From the NCBI GenBank assembly GCA_022712835.1, contig JAFLJU010000473.1:1-7188 (forward strand): a stretch of 7,188 nucleotides of DNA, written 5' to 3'. Below are positions 1-5,423 of this stretch, piece by piece; the stretch's first letter is position 1; each line of letters opens with the position of its first letter. Under the pieces are notes generated by a model, which was not told the DNA's origin, made no database searches, and saw only the letters and a list, made by a program, of their open reading frames with translations. Position numbers and translations under genes: made by a program. Source of the stretch: Desulfobacteraceae bacterium (GTDB lineage: Bacteria > Desulfobacterota > Desulfobacteria > Desulfobacterales > Desulfobacteraceae).

Positions 1-1469
1 GACCATGACAAATTAAAACCGATTAAAAACTGAATATATTGGATACAAAACCAAAGGATAGGCTCACAGATGGATATCAGAAAGTAGGACAGTCCAGGAA
101 TCACAGGAAAGAATAAACAGGCAATAAACCCTAAGGGCAGGCAGATAAAGCCCATTACTGGTACCAGGATCAGATTTGATAATATTTGTACATATGACAC
201 CAGATTAAAATAGTAAGCAATCAAGGGAAAGGTCCCAAGTCCCGCAAAAAAAGTTACCAGACTGGCTGTTATAATCATTGTCATCCTGTTTTTGGGAGGA
301 TTCCAGCCTGACTTCTTGATGAGCGAAAATCCGATGATAATAAAGAATATAGCACAAAAGGACAATTGAAAGGATATGGAAAACAGGGCACCACCGTCAA
401 TGATGAGAATAACAAGAGCTGATAGGGTCAGGGTATTTAGGGGATTGTTTTCCCGTTCACCCAGAAACGATATCATAAAAATACTGGTCATGATAAAGGC
501 TCTCTGGGTGGAAGGAGAAAACCCTGAAAAAACGCCATAAAAAAACAAGGGGAATAAGGTCAGAATTCCGGCTGTTTTTTTTGCAATGCCTGACATCAAA
601 AGACGCGGAAAACAGGCAAGCAAGAAATAAAAAACAGAAAAAAAGCCCAGGGCGATGATGGAAAGATGAAGTCCTGAAATAGCCAGGATATGGGAAGCCC
701 CCGCCTTTGAAAACAAGTCTTTTATTGAAAGGGGAATCGCTTCTTTTTTACCGGTTACCAAGGCTACCAGGACCGCTGCCACTGGTTTGTTTTTTAATTT
801 GTCCATGGCAAAATCAAAAAATTGATTCCGAAGATGTTCAAGCACACGGATTACGCGAACATGAATCCTGATGGGTTGCAAAAGTATCTCAATTTTAGAG
901 GCATTGGCATAGGCTGATCCATACACCCCGGCATACAACATATAGTTTTCATAATCGAACCCATTGGGGTTTGAAAAATTTCGAATGGGTTTTAAAGGGC
1001 TTTTAAATTGGATAAGATCTCCATATTGAAGAATCTGCCCTTGTCTGTAATAGATATTTAAAAGAATCCGACCCTGGACTCTTACCGGCCTAAGCCCTTT
1101 TTTTTCAACCATATCACATGATAGCGTCACCCTTTTTTTCCTCTGGTAATCCTTTGAAAAGGAAACTATTTTTCCGGTGATGGTATACTTGGATGAATCT
1201 GTGAACTGTGAAATACTAGCCAGAGACCCTGGCGGGTTTAACATTCTTGCACTTGAAAAAAACCCAAAAAAAAGGGCGATACAACAGATACTAATTACAA
1301 ATGGTTTTAATTTTAAGAAAAAAAAGCAGATGGATATAAGAAGTATCAGGCATCCTGGGGCAAGTATCCCCAATGAAAAAGGATACCTATTTCCGACAAG
1401 GATGCCTATCACCATAAACAAGGTCACCGGAAGAAGTGGTGGAAACCTATGATCTGTTTTATTTTTCAC
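1..1469 (-). CDS. comEC: ComEC/Rec2 family DNA internalization channel, partial (C-terminus off the left edge)
   Basis: ComEC proteins form the inner-membrane channel that carries single-stranded DNA into the cytoplasm during natural transformation. I read 489 codons on the minus strand with no stop up to the window edge. Residues 13-75 are hydrophobic membrane segments. About 90-205 is a soluble OB-like region (DUF4131 type). From about 225 the polytopic Competence domain begins. It shows the family signatures GASHILAISGLHLS (257-270), SPSTQRAFIM (318-327) and SFQLSF (366-371). Any C-terminal metallo-beta-lactamase domain would lie outside the window. The start is GTG at 1467-1469, with AGGTG 7 bases upstream; an in-frame TAG lies further upstream and the next in-frame ATG is codon 19. 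Several 7-8 base A/T homopolymers occur, but the frame stays open through all of them. The family call is firm. Whether the host is naturally competent cannot be told from the sequence. Confidence 0.93.
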   Translation of the reverse strand, partial: MKNKTDHRFPPLLPVTLFMVIGILVGNRYPFSLGILAPGCLILLISICFFFLKLKPFVISICCIALFFGFFSSARMLNPPGSLASISQFTDSSKYTITGKIVSFSKDYQRKKRVTLSCDMVEKKGLRPVRVQGRILLNIYYRQGQILQYGDLIQFKSPLKPIRNFSNPNGFDYENYMLYAGVYGSAYANASKIEILLQPIRIHVRVIRVLEHLRNQFFDFAMDKLKNKPVAAVLVALVTGKKEAIPLSIKDLFSKAGASHILAISGLHLSIIALGFFSVFYFLLACFPRLLMSGIAKKTAGILTLFPLFFYGVFSGFSPSTQRAFIMTSIFMISFLGERENNPLNTLTLSALVILIIDGGALFSISFQLSFCAIFFIIIGFSLIKKSGWNPPKNRMTMIITASLVTFFAGLGTFPLIAYYFNLVSYVQILSNLILVPVMGFICLPLGFIACLFFPVIPGLSYFLISICEPILWFCIQYIQFLIGFNLSW

Positions 1470-1476
1470 ATATTCA

Positions 1477-1481
1477 CACCT
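1477..1481 (-). promoter_or_regulatory. Ribosome binding site supporting the comEC GTG start
   Basis: AGGTG on the minus strand lies 7 bases before the GTG codon at 1467-1469. No ATG start is available in frame upstream, because a TAG closes the frame there, so this site decides the start. Confidence 0.55.
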
Positions 1482-1532
1482 GGAAACTGTCTATTTGAAT
1501 TTTTGTCCCTAGGAGATTTGCTTTTAAAGAAT

Positions 1533-1572
1533 AAAAAAAAGAAGGGTTCTGCGAAAAGATTCAAAACCTTTT
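1533..1572 (-). terminator. Weak intrinsic terminator-like hairpin after the tRNA-Leu remnant
   Basis: On the minus strand GGTTTT pairs with AGAACC (one G-T pair), with AA/TT extending the stem past a bulged C. It is followed by C and eight T residues (1533-1540). It sits between the tRNA-Leu 3' remnant and comEC, so it could end a short transcript from the promoter at 1638-1666 or attenuate readthrough into comEC. The stem is short, so confidence is modest. Confidence 0.4.
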
Positions 1573-1582
1573 TTTTTAAAGA

Positions 1583-1613
1583 TGGTACCTGGAACGAGAG
1601 TTAAACTTGTACA
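1583..1613 (-). pseudogene. Decayed 3' fragment of tRNA-Leu (T arm, acceptor strand and CCA)
   Basis: These 31 bases match the 3' end of the intact tRNA-Leu (2506-2536) at 27 positions, in the same orientation. All four differences are transitions. They put an A-C mismatch in the T stem and change the invariant C of the T loop (TTC to TTT), so the copy should not work as a T arm. ACCA is kept. I could not align the 5' half, anticodon arm or D arm upstream. It may be the far attachment site of an old tRNA-targeted insertion, or what remains of a tandem tRNA-Leu gene. Confidence 0.7.
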
Positions 1614-1637
1614 ACAGGGGTTAATAAATTTTAGCCG

Positions 1638-1666
1638 ATTATACACTAAAAAAAAGTCTATTGCAA
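1638..1666 (-). promoter_or_regulatory. Sigma70-type promoter ahead of the tRNA-Leu remnant
   Basis: On the minus strand TTGCAA (1661-1666) is followed by a 17-base spacer and a perfect TATAAT (1638-1643). Transcription would start near 1631 and enter the tRNA-Leu remnant within about 20 bases. It then meets the terminator-like hairpin at 1533-1572 or runs on to comEC with a leader of about 160 bases. The -10 box and spacing are ideal and the -35 is four of six. Confidence 0.55.
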
Positions 1667-1687
1667 ATTTATGATCAGATAAGATGA

Positions 1688-1713
1688 GGCCGGGAAATGT
1701 GCTTCCCGCTCAC
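1688..1713 (-). terminator. Hairpin after the secreted-protein gene, without a T tract
   Basis: CGGGAA and TTCCCG (1691-1696 and 1703-1708) form a 6-bp stem around a 6-base loop. GAG/CTC can extend it past a 2-base bulge. It lies about 35-55 bases after the stop of the secreted-protein gene. No U-run follows on the minus strand, so it may only protect the mRNA 3' end or be a poor terminator. Confidence 0.3.
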
Positions 1714-1746
1714 CCTTGTTTTAGTCTCAATGCTGTTCCGCAGTGC

Positions 1747-2142
1747 TTAATTGTTGAATTCGATCTTGGTGTTTTCCAAAATTGTAACTATGATGGGCGT
1801 TTTGCATGAATCACTCACATCCTTTTCGCTCGCCCTAAGGGGGTTGGACTGGTGCTTAAACGCCACACCTGCTCCAAGGTGATCGCATGTATCTGAAGAA
1901 CTTAACGTGAATGTTTTTGACCCGCCGGGTGGTATCGAACAACCAATACTGGTGGTAACCATTGGAGGAGGAACGTTAGGTTTAAAAAACATCATCCAAA
2001 CACGTTTAACCTCGACATTGGAGTTGTTCACAAATTGTAACTCATAATCCCCGGCATCTGCATTTTTAAGAGGATGAACCAGTACCGCCAACGTGATGAG
2101 TCCGAATAAGAGAGCGACCGTTTTAATTTTTTGAATTTGCAT
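1747..2142 (-). CDS. Small secreted protein of unknown function
   Basis: This 131-residue protein has a clear export signal: KIK at the N-terminus, a hydrophobic core at about 8-22, and ADA at 28-30 as a likely signal peptidase I site. The mature part would be about 101 residues, released to the periplasm or outside. It is rich in alternating polar/hydrophobic stretches and Pro/Gly turns such as SIPPGGSKTFTL (69-80), which suggests a small beta-sandwich. Three cysteines (68, 86, 113) would allow one disulfide and one free thiol. The ATG is preceded by AAGGAT at good spacing. I do not recognise a family. It lies between the intact tRNA-Leu and its decayed 3' copy, so it may be cargo of an old insertion. 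The signal peptide and ribosome binding site make it a likely real gene; the function is unknown. Confidence 0.72.
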   Translation of the reverse strand: MQIQKIKTVALLFGLITLAVLVHPLKNADAGDYELQFVNNSNVEVKRVWMMFFKPNVPPPMVTTSIGCSIPPGGSKTFTLSSSDTCDHLGAGVAFKHQSNPLRASEKDVSDSCKTPIIVTILENTKIEFNN

Positions 2143-2191
2143 ACATCAATATCCTTTTTATGGGTTAATGATAGCACCTGTGAATAATAGC

Positions 2192-2467
2192 CTAACTTTT
2201 ATCGAACTTTTTGAGCAATATATTTGGCTTAAAAAGTTCATCATAATCTGCTTTAGCTTTAGTTACAAGGGTTGCGAAAAATGAAATCTCCTTATCATCC
2301 AAAACATGCGGCTTGTGACCGATACTGCCAGATTGGAAAACAAGATGATTTTTAGGCCTCCAAACTAATGGCAAAAATAAGAGCACGGTTTCGATTTCAA
2401 ACAGGTAAAAAGGAAGAAAAAATGAAGGTATCTTGGTGGGCAACCTCTGGGGAAACCTTTTTGCCAA
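2192..2467 (-). CDS. Doubtful 91-residue ORF, possibly a gene remnant
   Basis: The ATG lies directly downstream of the T-run of the tRNA-Leu terminator, and I see no convincing ribosome binding site. The first half is rich in Phe, Leu and Pro, as expected of translated AT-rich noncoding DNA. The second half (about 40-91) looks more protein-like, with charged, helical sequence such as KAKADYDELFKP. It could be the tail of a gene whose front was lost when DNA joined the tRNA 3' end, or chance. I recognise no family. Apart from this ORF the 363-base stretch 2143-2505 holds only the tRNA terminator and the ribosome binding site of the secreted-protein gene. Confidence 0.25.
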   Translation of the reverse strand: MAKRFPQRLPTKIPSFFLPFYLFEIETVLLFLPLVWRPKNHLVFQSGSIGHKPHVLDDKEISFFATLVTKAKADYDELFKPNILLKKFDKS

Positions 2468-2468
2468 T

Positions 2469-2499
2469 AAAAAAACCGAAATCAGTTATAATTTCGGTT
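2469..2499 (-). terminator. Intrinsic terminator of tRNA-Leu
   Basis: A 9-bp stem (AACCGAAAT at 2491-2499 on the minus strand, pairing with ATTTCGGTT at 2474-2482) encloses an 8-base loop. It ends in a run of seven T residues on the minus strand (2469-2475). It begins 7 bases after the encoded CCA of tRNA-Leu. Confidence 0.85.
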
Positions 2500-2505
2500 G
2501 TTTAA

Positions 2506-2536
2506 TGGTACCTGGGACGAGAATTGAACTCGTACA
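2506..2536 (-). repeat. tRNA-Leu 3' end repeated at 1583-1613, candidate attachment site
   Basis: The last 31 bases of the tRNA gene recur 923 bp away in direct orientation at 27 of 31 positions. The repeat begins at the CCA end and runs through the T arm, the segment commonly used by tyrosine-recombinase elements. No integrase gene is visible between the copies, so the attachment-site reading is an inference. Confidence 0.35.
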
Positions 2537-2593
2537 GCCAATTTGGCCGAGGGATTTTAAGTCCCTTGCGTCTACCAGTTCCGCCACCCAGGC
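2506..2593 (-). tRNA. tRNA-Leu (anticodon UAA), CCA encoded
   Basis: This 88-base class II tRNA folds fully. The 7-bp acceptor pairs GCCTGGG with CCCAGGT, with a G-U pair at the end, then A and CCA. The anticodon stem is AGGGA/TCCCT around loop CTTAAAA, giving anticodon TAA at 2557-2559. A long variable arm (GCCA/TGGC) is typical of Leu, and the T arm is ACGAG-TTCAATT-CTCGT. It decodes UUA and, by wobble, UUG. A terminator follows at once, so it appears to be a single-gene unit. Confidence 0.97.
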
Positions 2594-2607
2594 CCAATCG
2601 AAAGTTA

Positions 2608-2636
2608 ACTATAACATTTCATTTGATTTTACAAGT
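2608..2636 (-). promoter_or_regulatory. Possible promoter of tRNA-Leu
   Basis: On the minus strand TATAGT (2608-2613) lies 14 bases before the tRNA 5' end. A weak -35 ACTTGT (2631-2636) is 17 bases further up, and TTGTAA overlaps it at a 15-base spacing. The -10 is good and placed as expected; the -35 is poor. Confidence 0.4.
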
Positions 2637-2720
2637 CTAAAATATCGTTTTCCTAAAGTACCCTAATTCAAAATCCTGGATTATAATTTTTCTCCACCGG
2701 ATTTGAATCAAAACTATTCA

Positions 2721-2748
2721 TTGGACAAATGATAATATCAGGCATAAT
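2721..2748 (+). promoter_or_regulatory. Possible promoter of the SDR gene
   Basis: TTGGAC (2721-2726), a 16-base spacer and CATAAT (2743-2748) resemble a sigma70 promoter. The start would be near 2755, giving a short leader of about 37 bases before the SDR start codon. It lies on the opposite strand to tRNA-Leu, in the divergent intergenic region 2594-2791. Confidence 0.35.
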
Positions 2749-2780
2749 TTATCGGTCAAGCACAAAACAACTCTTTTATT

Positions 2781-2785
2781 GGGGA
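2781..2785 (+). promoter_or_regulatory. Ribosome binding site that selects the SDR start at 2792
   Basis: GGGGA is 6 bases before the ATG at 2792 but only 3 before the ATG at 2789. Family members also begin MKIL directly before the Gly-rich loop, so 2792 is preferred over both 2789 and the far upstream ATG at 2729, which has no ribosome binding site. Confidence 0.55.
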
Positions 2786-2791
2786 AATATG

Positions 2792-3400
2792 ATGAAAATA
2801 TTAATGGTTGGCGGAAACGGTACCATCGGCAAAAGGGTCAGCACACATTTCTCAAAAAAACATGAAGTGATCATCGCAGGAAGAACTTGTGGAGATGTTA
2901 TTATGGATATGGGCGACAGCGATTCCGTTAAGGCCATGTTCGAAAAGACAGGTAAAGTTGATGCCGTGGTCTGTACGGCCGGGGATGCTAAATGGGGTTA
3001 CTTTAATGCCATGACCGAAGAAGACTTTTATATCGGTATCAAAAGCAAACTCATGGGTCAGGTGAATTTGGTCCGAATCGGTATGACTTACATGAATCCA
3101 GGCGGATCCTTTACCCTTTCCACCGGTATCCTGGCGGATCATCCCGTGGCAATGACCACCAGTGCCGCAATGGTGAATGGGGCCATTCACAGTTTTGTCA
3201 AAGCCCTGGCCCTGGAATTGGAAAATAATATCAGAATCAATGTTGTTTCTTCGGGATTGGTTGAGGATGCCGTTGACAAATATGAAGCATATTTCCCCGG
3301 TCATAACCCCATCCCAATGGGAAAAGTCGTCAATGGATTTGTAAAAAGTGTTGAGGGTAAAGGCAATGGCAGAATCATCAAAATGTATGACAATTGTTAA
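2792..3400 (+). CDS. Short-chain dehydrogenase/reductase (SDR) family protein, atypical active site
   Basis: This 202-residue Rossmann-fold protein starts with the nucleotide-binding loop GGNGTIGKRV (7-16). It keeps an NNAG-like turn (CTAGDAKWG, 61-69), a conserved Ser/Thr pair after strand 5 (STGILADHP, 110-118) and the helix SFVKALALEL (134-143). The whole layout, including SKLMGQVNLV (85-94) and IRINVVS (148-154), matches the short SDR group annotated as PRK07578, from my memory of that family. The YxxxK catalytic pair is missing: the aligned segment reads SAAMVNGA (124-131). The same change is seen in that group, so it is a family trait rather than decay. It probably binds NAD(P) in the cytoplasm; the substrate is unknown. 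It lies 82 bases before maf and may be separately transcribed. Confidence 0.88.
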   Translation: MKILMVGGNGTIGKRVSTHFSKKHEVIIAGRTCGDVIMDMGDSDSVKAMFEKTGKVDAVVCTAGDAKWGYFNAMTEEDFYIGIKSKLMGQVNLVRIGMTYMNPGGSFTLSTGILADHPVAMTTSAAMVNGAIHSFVKALALELENNIRINVVSSGLVEDAVDKYEAYFPGHNPIPMGKVVNGFVKSVEGKGNGRIIKMYDNC

Positions 3401-3482
3401 TTGACTGAAAATGGGCTTTTAAATTATCATCACCCAATTCCCGTCCATTGTCATCTGTACATATTTCTGATAAAAAGACGCC

Positions 3483-4118
3483 ATGAATCACATTATTCAA
3501 AAAAATAAAATGCCTTTAACGAACCAGACATATCATATCAGCCAGGAGCCCATCATTCTGGCATCCCAATCTCCCAGGCGAAAAGAACTTTTAGAGCAGG
3601 CAGGCCTTATATTTAAAATTATGGCAGCCGAAATTGATGAAGATGCGGTCCCTTTGGCCCCCCCCCGGGACTATGTCAAAAATCTGTCCCGGATAAAGGC
3701 CGATCATATTGCAAAGGGTTTAGAAAATCACTGGGTAATTGGGGCTGATACCATTGTGGTGGTGGAGGGTAACATTCTTGGAAAACCCAAAACCCGGGAA
3801 GATTCTATCCGGATGCTCACCCGATTAAACAACAAACAGCATTCTGTTTTTACCGGATTTACAATTTGCAACCATACCAGGGGAGAGGTCATTACAAAAG
3901 CCATTGAAACAAAGGTCACCTTTAAAAACCTATCTGAAAGACAGATCCAATGGTATGCTGCAACCGAGGAACCCTATGACAAAGCTGGCGGTTATGGCAT
4001 CCAGGGAATCGGTGCCTTTCTGGTTCGCAAAATTTCAGGTTCCTATTCAAATGTCGTAGGCCTGCCCGTATGTGAAGTGATAGAAACCCTCACAAATTTT
4101 GGCATTATTCAATTTTAA
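3483..4118 (+). CDS. maf: Maf family nucleotide pyrophosphatase (dTTP/UTP type)
   Basis: Maf proteins hydrolyse non-canonical or excess nucleoside triphosphates to monophosphates in the cytoplasm and are linked to septum-formation control. This 211-residue protein has the substrate loop ASQSPRRKELL (27-37), the catalytic motif IGADTIVV (86-93, Asp89) followed by LGKPK (99-103), and the C-terminal signature YDKAGGYGIQG (165-175) with GSYSNVVGLP (186-195). The AGGY-IQG and SNVVGLP wording points to the dTTP/UTP pyrophosphatase (YhdE) branch rather than the 7-methyl-GTP (YceF) branch. Length is usual apart from about 20 extra N-terminal residues. The ATG at 3483 has only a weak AAAAAGA site; the next ATG (3510) has none. 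A run of nine C residues at 3658-3666 encodes Ala-Pro-Pro-Arg. It leads a close cluster with yggS, 11 bases downstream. Confidence 0.94.
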   Translation: MNHIIQKNKMPLTNQTYHISQEPIILASQSPRRKELLEQAGLIFKIMAAEIDEDAVPLAPPRDYVKNLSRIKADHIAKGLENHWVIGADTIVVVEGNILGKPKTREDSIRMLTRLNNKQHSVFTGFTICNHTRGEVITKAIETKVTFKNLSERQIQWYAATEEPYDKAGGYGIQGIGAFLVRKISGSYSNVVGLPVCEVIETLTNFGIIQF

Positions 4119-4129
4119 GGAAGATAAGA

Positions 4130-4816
4130 ATGACCTCCATAAAAGAAAATATTTCGACCATTCGAGAACAGATCACCCAGACTGCCCTTGCCTGTGGCAG
4201 GGACTCTGAAACCATCACCCTTATCGGCGTGAGCAAACGCAAAAGTGCGGATACGGTTTCAAAAGCCATCGCAGCAGGCAGCAACCACCTAGGAGAAAAT
4301 TATATCCAGGAAGCCGTGGACAAGATTGATATTCTGGGTAAAGACAGTGCCTGCTGGCATTTTATCGGACATCTACAATCCAACAAGGCCAGATTTGCGG
4401 TTCAATATTTTGATTATATCCATACCGTTGATACGGTAAAACTTGCCCGGGAGATTAATAAACAGGCTGCTAAAATCGGTAAAGTACAAAAGATTTTTCT
4501 CCAGGTCAATATTGCACAAGAGGACACGAAATCAGGTGCAGGTGAGCAAGAAGCAATTTCACTTGCCCGTGAATTTAGCTTGTTTGAAAATTTGTCCCTG
4601 GAGGGGCTCATGTGCATGCCTCCCTTTTTTGATGATCCCCAAGAAGCCCGAATTTATTTTAAAAAATTGGGGTTGATTCAAAGCCAGATACAGGCCACTG
4701 GGATGGAAACGCTTGTTCATCTGTCCATGGGCATGAGCAACGATTTTCATGTGGCCATTGAAGAAGGCGCCACCATGGTACGGGTGGGAACAGCAATTTT
4801 TGGGAGTCGGGATTGA
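4130..4816 (+). CDS. yggS: YggS/PLPBP family pyridoxal 5'-phosphate homeostasis protein
   Basis: This cytoplasmic protein binds PLP without known enzyme activity and keeps vitamin B6 and amino-acid pools in balance. The 228 residues cover the full TIM-barrel family length. Landmarks are VSKRKS (34-39), with Lys36 as the PLP Schiff-base residue, GENYIQE (55-61), WHFIGHLQSNK (76-86), LSMGMSNDF (198-206) for phosphate and substrate-side contacts, and GATMVRVGTAIFG (213-225). The ATG follows AAGGAA at good spacing. It is 11 bases after maf and shares TTGA with queH, so the three are probably cotranscribed and yggS and queH translationally coupled. Confidence 0.96.
   Translation: MTSIKENISTIREQITQTALACGRDSETITLIGVSKRKSADTVSKAIAAGSNHLGENYIQEAVDKIDILGKDSACWHFIGHLQSNKARFAVQYFDYIHTVDTVKLAREINKQAAKIGKVQKIFLQVNIAQEDTKSGAGEQEAISLAREFSLFENLSLEGLMCMPPFFDDPQEARIYFKKLGLIQSQIQATGMETLVHLSMGMSNDFHVAIEEGATMVRVGTAIFGSRD
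4802..4806 (+). promoter_or_regulatory. Ribosome binding site for the queH TTG start
   Basis: GGGAG lies inside the last codons of yggS, 6 bases before TTG at 4813. It supports the rare TTG start, which places MKLLLHTCC at the N-terminus as expected for QueH. Confidence 0.6.
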
Positions 4817-5367
4817 AACTATTACTTCACACCTGTTGTGGCCCCTGTTCGATTTACCCCACAAAGGTGCTTAGGGAAAAAGAGTTCGATGTGATGGGTT
4901 TTTTTTATCGCCATAACATTCATCCCTATACCGAATGTATGAAGCGGGAGGAAACCCTTCGGGAGTATGCCCAGGAAATTGGATTAAACATGATCTGGCA
5001 GCAGGGGTATGAGCTGGAAAAATTTATTCAGTCCGTGGTATTCCGGGAGAAAGATCGGTGTCGGTATTGTTACCATGCCCGGCTTAAGGCCACTGCCATG
5101 GTAGCTAAAAAGGGAAAATTTGACGCCTTTTCAACCACCCTGCTCTATAGTAAATTCCAGAATCATCAAAATATTCTTGAAACCGGACAGGCCCTGGCAA
5201 GGGAATATGGTCTCAAGTTTTTCTACCATGATTTTCGAGAAGGATGGAAACAAGGAATAGAGGTTTCAAAGGCGCGTGGCATGTACCGACAACCCTATTG
5301 CGGCTGTATTTACAGTGAAAAAGACCGGTATTACAAGGACCGTGGAAATAAAAACTCTGAAAAATAA
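4813..5367 (+). CDS. queH: Epoxyqueuosine reductase QueH
   Basis: QueH (formerly DUF208) reduces epoxyqueuosine to queuosine at the wobble base of tRNAs with GUN anticodons. It is unrelated to the cobalamin-dependent QueG. The 184-residue protein has the N-terminal HTCCGPCS (6-13) with paired cysteines 8-9. It also has CRYC (83-86), TTLLYSKFQNHQNI (108-121) and PYCGCIYSEKDRY (161-173). The Cys8, Cys9, Cys83 and Cys86 set fits the iron-sulfur ligands described for the family; Cys163 and Cys165 form another conserved pair. The start is TTG at 4813, overlapping the yggS stop as TTGA. Full length and intact. No other queuosine genes are in the window. Confidence 0.95.
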   Translation: MKLLLHTCCGPCSIYPTKVLREKEFDVMGFFYRHNIHPYTECMKREETLREYAQEIGLNMIWQQGYELEKFIQSVVFREKDRCRYCYHARLKATAMVAKKGKFDAFSTTLLYSKFQNHQNILETGQALAREYGLKFFYHDFREGWKQGIEVSKARGMYRQPYCGCIYSEKDRYYKDRGNKNSEK

Positions 5368-5387
5368 AGACCCAGAAAGATAAGGGC

Positions 5388-5421
5388 TCAAAAAATAAAG
5401 AACGAACCTGGGAACCCCAGG
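5388..5421 (-). terminator. Intrinsic terminator of the pilB-like gene
   Basis: CCTGGG and CCCAGG (6 bp, 3-base loop, 5407-5421) are followed on the minus strand by a T-rich tail (5388-5406, ending in six T). It sits in the 56-base gap where queH and the pilB-like gene converge. I see no clear separate terminator for queH, so the same stem may also slow plus-strand transcription. Confidence 0.6.
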
Positions 5422-5423
5422 CG

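Noticed and set aside
595..645. Apparent frameshift in comEC after the ISGLHLS motif
   Set aside because: It came from miscounting a run of seven T on the minus strand; with the correct count the frame stays open to the window edge.
1177..1452. Plus-strand ORF of 91 codons
   Set aside because: It is the antisense shadow of the N-terminal part of comEC, which has strong family motifs on the minus strand.
2433..2666. Plus-strand ORF of 77 codons
   Set aside because: It runs antisense through the whole tRNA-Leu gene and its terminator.
2852..3304. Minus-strand ORF of 150 codons
   Set aside because: It is antisense to the SDR gene, His-rich and without family-like motifs: a typical shadow.
3401..3482. 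TTGACT after the SDR stop as a promoter for maf
   Set aside because: The -35-like box is good, but no acceptable -10 lies at 16-18 bases, so I do not call a promoter.
4414..4864. Three ORFs inside yggS and the start of queH, on both strands
   Set aside because: They overlap the strongly conserved yggS reading frame and show no protein family features.
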